Origin: Promerops cafer
Taxonomy: Eukaryota > Chordata > Aves > Passeriformes > Nectariniidae
Length of the DNA stretch: 64,000 nucleotides
Assembly (NCBI GenBank): GCA_013398275.1
Contig: VZSE01011436.1
Location: forward strand, 309,050 to 373,049
Direction: 5' to 3'
Shown: positions 1-12,800 of the stretch, in pieces
Numbering within the stretch: position 1 is the first letter of the stretch
How the letters are laid out: every line of letters begins with the position of its first letter
Program-made: the position numbers and the translations under genes
The notes under the pieces: model-generated
Databases searched by the model: none
What the model was told of the DNA's origin: nothing
The model's input: the letters and a program-made list of their open reading frames with translations, nothing else

Positions 1-3000
1 ATGATCTTTATTAAACAAGCAACGAACAACTTTCACCAAAATACTCTATTTGGAAGGTGCTCAGTGTTACTGGACACGACTCATCTAAATCTTTCTCCAA
101 GTCCCTGTAGATTGGTGTTATATTAGGAAAAAGAAAACATTCCTCAGTGGTCATTTAACTCTGCCTTGTTTTTCAGCAGCCGTATCAGTAATGACAAAAA
201 CAACGCTAATAAAAAAGTAGCCAAGATCTTGGCTTGCTAGCTTCAGATGCAGGCTAGGATCAGTGCAGTAAAGCCGAAATGGGAGATTCTCCCACCTTCC
301 CAAGACAAGTGCTAGAGGTTAGCTATTATTGCAACAAACCAGAAACAAAGCAGATAACAAATAAATATTCAGTGGATAGCGGGAGTATGAAAAATAACCA
401 ATACAGCTTGACAGACCTTGTTGGTTACAACTTTGATTTAGAGGAAAATAACATGTAGAAAATAGATTTAGGAGAGGAAAAAGAGTTTCTTTGCAGAACC
501 ACTGATGCCTTACTGACATTCAGGCTCTGCTGGTACCTGGTATTACAGGATTTCACTGGGGCTTTGGCAGTTGTCTGGAAAAACCACCAACATAGAAGTC
601 AGTGTGTAGTATTGCCAGGGTGCACAGCTCAGCAAGTTTATAATTAATCATTTGTCATCTAATAGTCATGGCACAAACCTAGCCCTATCTCCCAGTGCTG
701 TAAATATCATGATATTCCAACAGGCTCCTTAGGAAAGTATCAGACACTGAAGCATATGGCCAAAGAGTGATTCATGTTATTACACTGAAACTGTTCTAGC
801 CTTGCTGATGCATTGCTGAATACTTATTCTGTGCGATCTCTTTAGGGAGGATGATAGTTCAGAGATTGATGGGCCTGGTCCAAGTGGTCCAAGAGGTCTG
901 ATGCTGTAAATTTGTTTACAGAAGTGCTGCATTTAAGGCAGGTCTTTCTGGGGTGCTTGTATTTGAGGTGTCTGGTTATGAGCAGGCATAGGTGGGCATA
1001 AAGGGGAGGATCTTCTGGGTAAAGGAAACCAGGAGGATAAGGAAAATCTCAGCCTCTCACAGATGGGCAAATTACAATGACATTACCCACCTCCATTTTG
1101 GAAGTTGAAGCTGTTCCTTTTCCTGTTGCAGGCAAGCATTTTATTTATTTTAGCTACATCGCAATTAAAAATAGCAGCAAACCAAGAAGTGGTTAGAGTG
1201 AAGGCACAGGAAAATTGGCCTCAGTGGAGAAATGAGCTTTGCTTCCCACAGTTACAAACAGCCTCTGCTTAGCAAATTGGATGTCTTTTCAGATTGCAAA
1301 TGACTCCAGAAAAAACAAAGTCTCAACTGCAACATGAAGGCCAGAGTTAAGTCTGCTGTACGTGACCATAACTAAGGAAGGAAGACAGCAGTCTCAGATA
1401 GCATTTTCTTCTCTGAAAATGCCCATCTTTTGATCTGATTAGAATTTTCCCATTATCATTTAATGGGAATGGTAAATCTTTCCAGGGAGTATCCAGAGAA
1501 ATTCTTAGACACAGTCAGATTCAGGATATGGCAAAAGGCCATCTCTTAACCAAATTAATAAATACTTTACAGCAAGCCATGAAAAGTCTTTGGAGCCATT
1601 ATTCTGAAAGTTTGTTCTGGTCATTGCTTCTGTGTTAGCATTACTCCATAGTTCCATTGCAATCACAGATGCTTGCATAAAAGAAACATTATGCTGAGAC
1701 TAATGCTTTTCATACTTAGGAAATCTTTTTCTTATTAGTAGCAAGCAATGAGGAGAATATTCCTCTCACATTTTGTTCTGAATGTATATCACGGGCTTTT
1801 AAAAAAGAAATATACTCAAAGAAGTTAAAGCCTGACCTACAATCTGTCGGAAACAACTTTCAATACTGCATTTGCTCCATTTGGGTTTGCCATGGGCTGG
1901 AGGTATTGGAGGCTGCACCTGAGAACTGCACAAGGAATGCTGTTTGATCTCACAGCTACTTTAAGTGACCTCGGTGGGAACTGCCCTTTGCAGCTCCACT
2001 GCCAGTGGAGCAAGGTGGTGTCAAGCTCCTGCAGCAGTTTGTACTGTGCATGCGACTCTACAGCTGAGTGTAAAGCATTTGCTATTATTCATCAACCCGG
2101 GTATCATGTTAATTGGCTTGATTCTTAGCTGAGGGGAGACTGTTTTTCAAACACCCAGGACAAAACCTGTTAAACCTTAATTAGGATGCAGCCAAGGAAA
2201 GTGCAGATGAGTCTGGAGTAATTACCAGACAGTGGCTGACAGGCAAGTTCCTGTATTTTCAGCCAGAACAGGTGATTTTGAAACCTGACCTCCAGCAGCT
2301 GCTGGCTGGGCAGCACATTTGCTCCTCAGGGGCTGCCCAGGATGGCCTTTGCTCTGCTAACAGCTCTCTGCTGCACATCAACAACTTAGCACTGAGTGGG
2401 TGAGTGAAACACTTGGCTTTCATACCCAGAGGGTGGTGAACGGCAGGACCCAACCACAGAGACATCACTGCAGGGAAATGAGAGATCAGGGCTGCCATGG
2501 AGCAATCTCTGTGCTGCTGACCCACAGCCCTCCTCCAAACAAGCCTGCAGGATAAGAAAGAGTGATAAGGAATTGGGCAACCTATCCATCTTTGTATATG
2601 TGAGTGGAGTGCCTACATTGTCCCAAGGGATCATCCTTGTCTACCTCTTGTGAGGATCTGACATTCCTGTGCAACACAGTCTGCATGCTCAGGGAAGGGA
2701 AGATGGGGTTATAGCCTTTTGAGATGGGCTTTCTCTTTAATTAGAAATTAATTTTGTCCTCTCTACGATCTCCTGCTTCATGCCAGCATGTGAAGATGGA
2801 CAAAATGTGGTGCTTGTAGGGAGAGGCTATATCAGTCCTGAAGAAAACAGGTATACCTTGAAAAAACAGGCAACCTCTCCTGTGTGTTACATTGCAGCTA
2901 CTGACATGGTGGAGACGGGGGATAATGTGCACTCTAACACCCTCACACAGAGCTTTCACATGAGCTTGGATAGTTTTTTCCACATTATCCCCATTTCACA

Positions 3001-3419
3001 TTCAGAAAAATGAGGCTTGGGGTAAGGGATGAACTTGCTGAAGTTCACCTGGCAAAGCACAGGGTATAGAACACATTTTGTGTACTGCCTGGTGTCTACA
3101 GCCAAGGCAAACATATTCCTGCACATTTAAAGAGAAAGGATCCTGTGAGCAGAGTTGGAGCTACAGACTTTTCTTAAACACACACTCAAAGAAGAAACCA
3201 TTTTCGGAGAGGAAACTATGCACCTGGAAAGCATACTGAGTTTTAATGGATATTAATGTCTTGTAAAAACAAAACAAAGCCTGGAACCTAATAATTTGCC
3301 TAAAAAATAAAGATTTTTTTTTGTGTTAAACAAGAATTAAATTATCCAGCACAGGTTTGATACTCCTCAGCTGAAGTGCTTTGAATCTGATGCACAGACA
3401 ATAAATTACAGAAGGCAGC
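1..3419. other. noncoding AT-rich DNA, no gene seen
   Basis: This stretch is AT-rich and CpG-poor with stop codons spread through all frames. The open frames present are under about 90 codons, have no recognisable domain and overlap frames on the opposite strand. I see no RNA gene, no repeat family I know and no promoter that can be defended. Around 2150-2230 there are several TAATTA-like homeodomain core motifs close together, which is common in AT-rich DNA and is not evidence of function by itself. Confidence 0.6.
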
Positions 3420-3629
3420 ATGGTGCAGTGGAGGGAGGGGGCGAGAGGACAGGCGGTAGAGGTGAGCACGCAAAGTGTGCTGTGCCAGAACATCACCAGC
3501 ACTGGCTCCCAAATGAAAGCTGAAAGACCCAGGTACCAGAAGGCAGACGCAAAAAACGGGACTGCAGTCCCATCTGTGGATACTGTTTCTTTTCATGGTT
3601 CTCACCGCCTGACCTCTTTTTCCCATCAG

Positions 3630-3668
3630 TTCCTCAGTGAGGAGATCAAGGTGAATTACTCTGGATGG
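3630..3668 (+). other. weak candidate 39-nt microexon
   Basis: A 39-nt segment is preceded by a pyrimidine-rich stretch ending in CAG (acceptor-like, 3612-3629) and followed directly by GTGAGT (donor-like, 3669-3674). It is open in one frame as 13 codons, reading FLSEEIKVNYSGW, and its length is a multiple of three. Nothing nearby was recognised as a partner exon, and I do not recognise the peptide. Acceptor and donor matches of this quality occur by chance several times in tens of kilobases, so this is only a prompt for an alignment or RNA check. Confidence 0.12.
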
Positions 3669-3746
3669 GTGAGTCTCGACAGAGCAAACACAGCTGCTGG
3701 CGGGGAGCACTGCTTGGAGAAACAACATGGAGAAAGCAGGAGGTGA

Positions 3747-6700
3747 AGGCTTTTATAAGCCAGCCCCACTAATGGCACTTCTCCTTTTCACTCTCCAAGG
3801 CTTAGTTCCTGTCCCACTGCAGTCAATGATAATTTCCCTCTTGACTTCAGTAGGAGGATTGAGCTTCTGGAGGGCAATGGCTCCTGACCCGGTTTCTTCT
3901 CCTGTTATGTTAGGCACTGAGCCTGAACAGCTTCTCTTCTGCAGTCGTAAGTGTAGCTGACTTGTATTCCCTTCAGAACAATCTTCCCAGCCCTGATTTG
4001 TCTTCCCCATCAGTGGGCTCAGACAAAGAAGCAGCTTGCACTATGCTGTAGCATTACCAAGGTGAAAGGAATCTGCTGTGCCCCAAGAGCAGGTTTGGGG
4101 CAGAGCTTCAGACTCAATCTGTGGTGGAGGTGGAAGACCCCTCAAGGAAAGAATTTCTGTGCCTTTAGTGAGAACACGGGTGCACTTCTGTACATGTAAC
4201 CAGCCAGAGTGTACTTCAGCTTTGTTCAAGTCTCCCATGTTTGTCCCAGCAGTTGAGTTATACACATATTTTGCTATGCACATAATGCATAACTTGGCCA
4301 GCAAAAGATAGGAAGGGTAAATGATGGTATGTTTACCTTAGCTCATGGGGATGTCTTAGTGGTTTAACCTTCAAATGTGGTGTGCCTAACTTTTCGCTAA
4401 CCACAGGTCCAAGTCCCAGCTGGGCTGACTCAGCCTTTATCTTCTTCAAGATAAATTCAGGCCCATTCACTTCACAGTGGGTGGGTGTTTCAGATGAAGC
4501 TTTAAAAATGAGAGTTTTGTCTGGTCTGGATGGACCCTAATGATCCCTTAACACTTTTCATGAGAAAAACATTGGTTGTGGGCCAGAATTCCCATTCTTT
4601 GCTGCAACAGCATAGTGGGAGCATGAAGAAAAGGCTCCATGAAGCTTGGAGTGGAAAGACACTGACGTGGTGGTGAAGCAAGCATGGTGAAGCTGTAAGC
4701 CAGGATTACTGTACCCCATGGGCATGCTTGGTATGCCCTAAAAGAGCTGGGATTTGAGGTCTCTAGCTGGCTAGAAGGTCTTGTACAGCCCACTGAAGTA
4801 GAATTAGGTTGTAAGTGCTTTTCCCTCCTAGGAGATTTAATCTTACTGTGGAATAGGAAGCAAAAGCATTCAAATAGCTGCATGAGAAGCAGAAGATGAG
4901 GTGTGGCAGGTAAGTTGCAGGGCACTTGCACAGGGATGTAAAAGGCTGATTTGTCAGAGCACCCTCTGAGTATATGGGAAGTATAAGGATATTCATTGCT
5001 CTGTGACTGGCTCCAGATAAAAATTCCATCATGTTCCTAAGAAGCCTTTTCAACGACACGTCTACCAAAATCAGTGTATTCCTGCAAACTTCTTCTTTAG
5101 GTAATTCAATATTAAACAAAAAAAAAAAAAAAAAGCAAAATATCCCAATTAGCCATACCTTTCTGACAGCATAATCACAGAAACCCTGTAATTAGCACAG
5201 CACTGGGTTTCTTTTATCAACTGCAAAGGCAGCAGTCCTTATCCATATGTGACAGGCTCAGGGGAGTGGGTTAAACAAAAAAAGAAAGAAATTCTGCACA
5301 ATTTTGCCAGAGACTAAATGATTATTTAAATTAGTCAAAAAGAAAAGAGGTTTTCAATTGTGTTTCCCCTCAGTTCATCCTTCAAGGCTGAAATGTCTCT
5401 GTCCTTCCAGGGCTAGAGACATCACGATAGCACAGGAGAGGATAATGGCTTTGTATTTCTGTCCAAAGCAGAAGGAATGGAAAGACCATGAAAGATGACC
5501 AGTTTGCCTGAGATCTCTATCCATTTTGCAGGCACAGGTGGTTTGATTTAACATCTGAAATGCTGGATCCTGAAGCAGACCAAAAGCAGCTTCCGACCCC
5601 TAGGGAGGAGCCTGTAATTAGTACAAAGAATGGACAGTGCTGGCAGGTCATCCAGAGCTGCATTTCCAGGAGAAGGCATTTGTTAGTGTAGTCAGCACAC
5701 TTTTGATAAGGCAAGCACATCTCAAGCATTTAGGCTTAAATAAACACGCTGATTAATGTCCTGGAGATGGAACATAACCTGAACTGAATCTCTGAAAGTG
5801 TTTTCTATTCTAGCAGGCAGATCTGTGCAAAACATTGTAAGCTAAGATGCCATGAAAATGTTGGAGATGGTTTGGAAGGACTGCAATAAAAGCTTAAAAT
5901 TGATAGTGTTATCCAGTCAATGTCAGGGAATTTTCTCCTTGGCTTCTTCACTATGTGGCCTATTATATGTGTGACTCAAACAAGGTTTCTTTCAGCTCTC
6001 CTGGTAGGGTGAGCAGATTGTAGAGTATTACTGAAACGTGAAGTGCTTTGAGAATGTTCACCAAAGTGCTACAGAAGTGCTAACTGGTATTATCAGCTGT
6101 GAATAGATATGCTTATTATCAGCAGACACTCTTCAACAGTCCTGCTCTACTGTGCATCTGCAGCCAGCAGTGATCTCATTTTATACAGCAGCAGCCAAAG
6201 AAATAGGTTGGGTTCCTTAATATTAAAATGCGTTAGGGATTAGTAAGCAACTGCCTAACATTTTTTTTTTAATTTAGAAGGGACATGGCTCAGTACATGG
6301 CTGGGTAAATTTATAAACACGCAGCATTACTAGGTTCTGTTGGCCAAGCCTATTTCAAACTCTAAAGAGCTTAGCAGTATAAATGTTTTAATTTAGAAAA
6401 TGCTCCTTCTGATAAAAGGGGAGAATTAAACCAGTAAACTTTTTCATGCTCCAGGGCCCAACTGAGCCATTCACGTGCTCACCTGCACTGTGAGAGCTGG
6501 CAGAAATCTGGTACAACTTTGCAATGGCTGCATTTGTCTCACCCGTGTCTGGGGTAACAGCTCTAAGACTAACATATTCCAGACGGAATTGCAAATAGAG
6601 GGATATGTAAATATACATTAAAAAGCATAGGGCTTGGAAGGCTCGGCTTAATCAAAGGAACGGGGTGAGGAGGAAGGGGAGATGCTGGCAGCAGTATTTA

Positions 6701-8647
6701 TCTCAGCTCGCTGCTGAGAATCCCTTTTGTGCAGACTGCACACCCGTAACACCTGGCAGAGTATCTTCAGATCAGGTAACCTGTGCTCCTTTAACAGAAA
6801 GACCTCCTCACGTTGTGTTATTGGAAACCCTGTGTACAGAGGAACATCAGTCCCTGGAGTTCTTGATGCTTCAGTAAAAGCCTACGGCAACAGAAAAAAA
6901 AAGACCCTAAATTTTGTTAGTAGCTCTAAAGAGAGACAGACATGAATAAAACCCAGGAACTGAATCCCCCTCAAGCTTCAGGATATTTGAAATTCAAAGT
7001 GGAATGTTGCAGTTTGGACCTTTCTCTTGTTTTGAGCTCTTCAGCAGCTTCTTGCTGTGCAAGGATCATATAAAGGAACCTCCCATGGGGTGCTGTCCCT
7101 GTAACTTTAGTCAGAGATTAAAACTAGATTTTTTGAGAGGTCACAATCATCCTCAAAGGAGCTGAGCGGTGAGCACAACCCTTCTCTTAAAAGCATGTGA
7201 CTTGAGCCATGAAGGCTGATTCTCCTGCAATAACTGCAACAGAGTGTTTCAAACTTTGAATCATAGGAATTGCCATGTTATTTGACTTTCTATGTTGTCT
7301 CCCAGGAAAGCCAGGTTTTAAAACAAAGAAGGTAAAAGGGAAAAAAAAAGACTGATGCAAGTGGAAGGGCTGTACTTGTACTTTGAGAAATCGAACATAA
7401 TCAGGTACACTTGGGAGTCTTCAAGATATAAACTGATATAACAAGATATTTTCCTGAAAACATGTTCCTAGCGGGCAATGGTAGCTTCTAAGCCAACAGA
7501 AGGCTTCCTGAAATGGACATATTTCCCTTGGAGCAATCCTGTAACTTGTAACACACCTTTTGCCTTCATCCTACAACACAAGACACTTAAACCTTCTCAT
7601 TTACTCTGGAAGCACTGTCAATTGATAGAAAAAAAAGCCAACATAGCTGTGCTTCTTTACGGCAGGGAGAGCTCTGACAGCAAAGTTTAAAATCCTGTCT
7701 AAATGGATGTAATGTAATTGATGTTAAAATGATAAAGAGCAGATTTTCTGTTTGTCTAAATTACCATACCTCTATGGACTCAATATTACAGTCCTTCTCC
7801 AGTCCTTCCAATGTATGCTATCCAGCTATCCAGAGCTCTTTTGCACAGTCACTGTTGTTTAGTCAGACAAGGGTTCTGTCCTGGCTATGGACAGGCAAAC
7901 TGAGGCAAAAACTGGTGCGGGTAGGAGGTTTAGAATTGATTGCATTGATGGGTAGAAAGCCAGAGAAGCTGGCTGGATTAGTAACTTTTGGTCTTCATAA
8001 TACTGGGCAATATTAATAAAAACGAAAACAGCAGCAAGCCTAGCTTAGAGGAAGAGTTATTGATTTGGTCCCAGAGCATATTTAAATATTTTATTGCACA
8101 GATGGAGCCCCTACAACTTGCTTTCCTTCATCCCATAAAGGCCCTGTTTTACAAGGATGCTTGCTGGCCCCGGGGAGGGCTGGATCCGGTTTCCTCTCCA
8201 CTTATGTATGTTTTTTAGGGGGAGGGTTGGGCTTAGGTAAGGAGAATCGATTACTCAAGTGCAGGACAGAGGAGCTTTTCCTCATGCAGGGCCAAGATTG
8301 CTGCCTTTGCTCTTCTCCCACCTTCAGGGCATGAATGTCCAAGGGGCGTTTGCCTGGCTGCAGATCTCCCTCCCACCTGTGTGATGCCAGCTGTACCCAT
8401 GGGGAACCCACTGCCACCTTCCAGAATGGAAAATGTTTAAAAACAGACTGGTTAAAGTCTCTACACCCAAAAGTCATCCCTCCTGGGCCTTTTTATTTCT
8501 GCCCTGCCTCAAGGAAGGGTAGGAGATTGCAGGGGAAGTTACCATCCTATTTATTTTAAGATTTTCCTAATAGTGATGTTTCAGACTTTTGGAATCTGAT
8601 GGCTCTGCTAAAAAGCAGAGTGCAAAAGACATCTCTCTTTCCTACAA
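3747..8647. other. noncoding AT-rich DNA, no gene seen
   Basis: No gene, RNA or known repeat was identified here. Homopolymer tracts include a poly(A) run near 5119-5134. The longest frames (about 118-127 codons near 4548-5119, minus strand) overlap each other in different frames, have no start context or domain and look like chance. The block is ordinary single-copy-looking background. Confidence 0.6.
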
Positions 8648-8871
8648 CAAAAAAACCCTCAGGTTTTTGGGAGCATCTTTCTTCTGTGTTACTTGTTTGC
8701 ACTTCTTTTTGCATATTACAGGATATTAATCTCATGATTACATATGTTCCACGCTAACTTCATCCATTTTGTCTCCTTGCACATTACGGCCCTTCTATGG
8801 AGTCTGGGGTACACCCTGCTCAGGGTGCAATGCAATAAAGAGCAAAACCCAAAAACCTCAGGGTTTTTTTG
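8648..8871 (+). mobile_element. LTR-like repeat copy 1 with 24-bp inverted flanks
   Basis: A body of about 173 bp (8671-8843) is closely similar to a second copy at 9680-9848. It carries a 7-bp perfect hairpin (CACCCTG, 2-nt loop, CAGGGTG; 8812-8827) followed by AATAAA at 8834-8839, an arrangement that suggests the polyadenylation end of a long terminal repeat. The body is flanked by two 24-bp sequences at 8648-8671 and 8848-8871 that match as inverted repeats at 23 of 24 positions, exactly 200 bp apart. Each flank is itself nearly palindromic, so the pair can also be read as an imperfect direct repeat, like a long target-site duplication. No coding sequence is present. The repeat relation is clear; the class (LTR, MITE-like or short retroelement) is inferred. 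Confidence 0.55.
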
Positions 8872-8957
8872 TTTGTTTGTTTGTTTGTTTTGGTTGGGTT
8901 TTTTTTGTGTTTGTATGGGTGTTTGCCTGTTGGTTTTGTTTGTTTGGGTTTTTTGGT
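8861..8957 (+). repeat. G/T-only-biased tract with (TTTG)n
   Basis: The plus strand is almost entirely G and T, starting with several TTTG units (about 8868-8890) and continuing as irregular GT-rich sequence. Open frames across it encode Phe/Cys/Val/Leu-rich peptides, a simple consequence of the composition rather than a membrane protein. It directly abuts the right flank of the LTR-like copy 1. Confidence 0.85.
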
Positions 8958-9679
8958 AGAAAAGAGCATTTTTGAAATTATTTGCATGAAAGAAGAGCTC
9001 AGAGCCTGAATGGATGGGTTCCACAGACAGAGCAGGACACATGGGGAGTGATAAGCTCTAGCTGGCTTGCGTAAGCCAGTGAATTTGGAAAGCTCTCCCC
9101 CAGCTTCTAGATAAGAGATTTCCTCTCAAAGGCAGTGACAAACACCATCCAGACTAATTGTGGCTCTTTGCTTAGCAGCACATCACTTATAGTGACAAGC
9201 AGCAGACAGAAACTCCTCCAGCAGGCATCACTGCTGAACACACTGCATGTATCATGACCTGCAGGGAATGCAGAGTCTGGACATAAATCATTAAACTTAA
9301 AAAAAAGTATAAAAAAATTAGAACCATTAAAGGATTTCAAAAACCCACAAACCAAAAAAAAAACCCACTCCCAAAAAACTCTTATGATTTACCTGATTTG
9401 TAAAAGTGGAATTTCTGTGGCTCAGTTGCCCCATAACAGAAATTCTTAAACTACTAACAAGTCACTTGCTAACAGCACAGTACAGCAGGAACAGAAAAAC
9501 AACCCATACTTAAGAAACCTCATCAAAAGGGCCATCTCAGCAGCCACCAGCAAATTCTGCTTGATGAGGATATAAACTCTTAGCCTACATTATGCATTCC
9601 AAAGGGTAAGGATAGCTTTTCCTTACTCATTAATTTTTCCCTACTTTTTGGAAAATAAAGCAGGATGTGTATTGAAGAA
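8958..9679. other. spacer between the two LTR-like copies
   Basis: About 0.7 kb of AT-rich sequence separates the two related repeat copies. If the copies were the two LTRs of one element this would be its remaining internal part, but I see no coding remnants, primer-binding site or polypurine tract that would support that. An A-rich patch lies at 9299-9372. Confidence 0.4.
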
Positions 9680-9848
9680 TAGGAGTACCTTTCTTCTGTG
9701 TTATTTGTTTGACTGTTTCTTGCATGTTACAAGATCCTGATCTCATGAGTGCATACATTCCATGCTAACTTGATCCATTCTGTCTCCTTATGGCCCCTCT
9801 ATGGAGTCTGGGTTACACCCTGTTCAGGATGTGATGCAATAAAGGACA
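9680..9848 (+). mobile_element. LTR-like repeat copy 2
   Basis: This unit aligns along its length with 8671-8843 in the same orientation. Shared blocks include CTTTCTTCTGTGTTA near the start, CTCATGA, the CTAACTT-ATCCATT region, CTATGGAGTCTGGG, and the terminal ACACCCTG-hairpin-GCAATAAAG. The hairpin (9816-9831) has one mismatch compared with copy 1. The AATAAA is at 9838-9843. It lacks the 24-bp inverted flanks of copy 1. Same-orientation copies about 1 kb apart could be a decayed element pair, two independent insertions or a local duplication. Confidence 0.55.
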
Positions 9849-12800
9849 GAAGTAGTCTAGGTATGCTTGAGCTTTCTGTGCTCAGGAGAAAGACCAGATC
9901 TTTTCCAAGAGCCTCTCACACCATTATTTCATGTACTATATTTGTCAGTGAGTTCTTACTCAGTACATTTTTGTTGTCTCTCCTATTCAACACAACTAAT
10001 CATGGTGGAATATGTGGTAGAATAGGCTTTCCATCGATAATGTCAGATGCCTACATGTGCTGTGCTGCAAGGCATGTGGGGGGAAGAAGTGGATAGACTT
10101 CCTCCCTTTGTTGCCCAAAGTGGGTGATGAGAAACAAGTAAGCCCATTTTACCTATGTTTAAACTTGACAGCATCGCCTTAAAAAGTCTCTTTCACCTAG
10201 AGAGCAGGACAGTTAAATCCAGGCTAACTTATTTTTGTTTCAGCCCCTGAATTATGCCTTTGTTTCCACACTAATGTAATTTCCCTTTTTTTGATGGTTG
10301 AAATCTGGGCACTGGGTCCATAATCCCCAAGCAAAGCTCTCCCTTTGAATGTGTACAGGGTCTCTGGTAAGCAGAACCACTCATGATGATTATTCACCTG
10401 CATGCAGAAAAAGCAGAGGTCATAGATAGTGACAGGAGAGCTATTCTGAGTCCAGCATGAATCAGTGTGAACCTTCATCCACCGCTGGCTTCACTTAGCC
10501 ACAGCCAGGTGACATTAAACATTTCTGATAGCACTGAAGCTGGAGAAAGGCAGCACTGGCCTGGTGCCTTGTGGAGGCAGGAATTGTGCCGTGTGCTGAA
10601 ATGGAGAACGTCACAAAACAAAACTGCTTCCCACTCAAACAGACAAGAAAAACGACAGGATTTTGAAATGCTTGGACATTCCCCACAGACTTTACCCAGA
10701 AGTATATCAAAGTTTGTTTTGGAGTAACAACTACATGTCATTGAAAAATTACTTTCCCCCCCCACCCAGATAATTTATAGAGTATCCAGGAGTGACCTGT
10801 CGTCATGATCTCTGCCTTGAAAACAAAACAAAAGCAAACAATAAAGAGTTTTTCATGGATTTATGCTGAGATCCAGCCCTTAATTAAGCTGTCCAGGAGC
10901 TGCCGAGTATTCAGCCTGCTCTTAGGGATGATGGCATAAATCCAGAGCAAGCCTAGAGAAGTGAAAAGTGCAAGTCCTAATGGGAGTGGGAGAGATTATT
11001 TCTAGAAGTAGAAGAAAGTCACAACATCAAAATCCATTGGAAACCAGAGAACCTTGTTCATGGAGGGTGACAGACTCATCTGGGCTGTATCTATCCCATT
11101 TATTTGCTTGCAGCATGAACAATTTGCCTTTGGAAAAGCTGCAAGCCATCTATGTATGAATCTGCTTTCTGGTCCTGTTCCATTTGTGCAACAAAGAGCA
11201 ATCCAGCAGAGCACAGTCACCTTAACAAAGAGCAAAATTATTGTGAGGAAGAGCTTTACACAATCTCCAACTGACTAGCATGAGGAAGACAAGCAACAGA
11301 GACAAAATTCAGTATAAACACAAGTGCCATGGGTGAATTCCACCCTCTGATGGCCCTTCATGCTTCAAATGGCAGCACAGATTTAGGCAGAGGTACTGGC
11401 TAAGTGCAAGATGTTAGAACTAGCTTGAGAGATCTGCCTTGTCAGAGTTTGCAGTCAGTTGTGTGAAGCTCTTCTCTTGTTCTGAAAAGAGATCTCTATG
11501 CACATCCTATATTAAGTCAAAAGTCTATTTTTTTTTTTTTTGTGAAGGAAACCCATCAGCTCCACATTTCCAGGACTCCGGTACAATAGGCTGCACCCCA
11601 ATAGGCTGTCCAGCCTCATCCAACCAACAGGAGAGTCAGTACTGGTTTCCCTGGTACCTGGGCAATGACTGACAATGCTCAGACTGTCTCACTGGGGCAC
11701 CTGCAGATAACCACCTGAGATAGATGAGCACAGGAAACCATTTCCACACAGTGTGAACGTGCAGGTGGTGAGCAATGTAAGGAGCATGATTATTATCCCT
11801 TTTCTAGCTAACTGTTCTGGGCCCCCTGCATGACGTCTGCATAGTTGAAATGTCATCACCTAGCCAGATGTTGAAGTCACATCTATCTAAATCCAGCTGG
11901 ATATATGGAAAGTATTGTCTATTTTGACAGGCATAAATCAAGGGGCATTTGTATGAATAAGGGATTATTACTGAATCGTGCACTTTCTATTAATAGATCC
12001 CTATTAATGCTGCAGGTGTTAGTAGTAACTGCTCTTTGAAGCATTACTTAATCAACCTCTTTGCAAATCCCCATAATCTAGCTCTCATAAAAATACATGG
12101 ATTATTGATTGAGAGGACCTCTGGGATCCCTAAAATGAGGTTCAGCTCAGATGCCTGTGCAGCGCAGGAGACGCACTACAGATCGCTCCCTGGAATGTCT
12201 GCCAGGTGTTTGCAGTTTCATGCATAGTGTGTCTTGGAAATAATAAAAGAGGTGGGGGTGGAGGGGAGGTCATTCCCATTCAGGAAGACCAGGCTCAAGC
12301 AGAGGAAAGAGAAGGAGGACCATTAGTAATAGCTGGAGAGGTTGAAGGTGCAGAGGTTATAGGATGGGCTACTTTTCCCTCTCTGGTAAACTTGTGATAG
12401 TGAAAATAGAGAGCAAGCAGATCTAATATATGTCAAATTGTCCTCAAAACTAACACACAGCACCCAGTCAGGCCTGTAATGTGCTTGTAAAGAACACAAG
12501 CAATCAGGAGAAGCCCTTACAAACATGCTGGGTACAGGCAGCTAGGAAGTCAGATCAACGTTTAAGAAACACATGAAGAGCCTTAAATAATAGATTATCT
12601 CCAACTGCCCAGTGTTGATACTCAAGGATTACATCTGCAAAGCTTAGTGCTGGTGGGAACTGAGCAGGTGAAGCTAAAGCACACTCATTCTCCCTGCTTG
12701 GGGTTGAGATCCGCTTGGCTCAGGTCTGCAGGACCTCAGGGCCATTTCAGTGGGCCTTGGGCAGAATGCAGTTGCTTAAGGATGGGCTAAAGCCATTCTG

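Noticed and set aside
8744..8975. Small Phe/Cys/Leu-rich peptides that look like membrane proteins
   Set aside because: They are translations of the TTTG and GT-rich tract next to the LTR-like repeat.
12246..12270. Strong G-quadruplex
   Set aside because: Only two runs reach three or more G; at best a weak two-layer structure.
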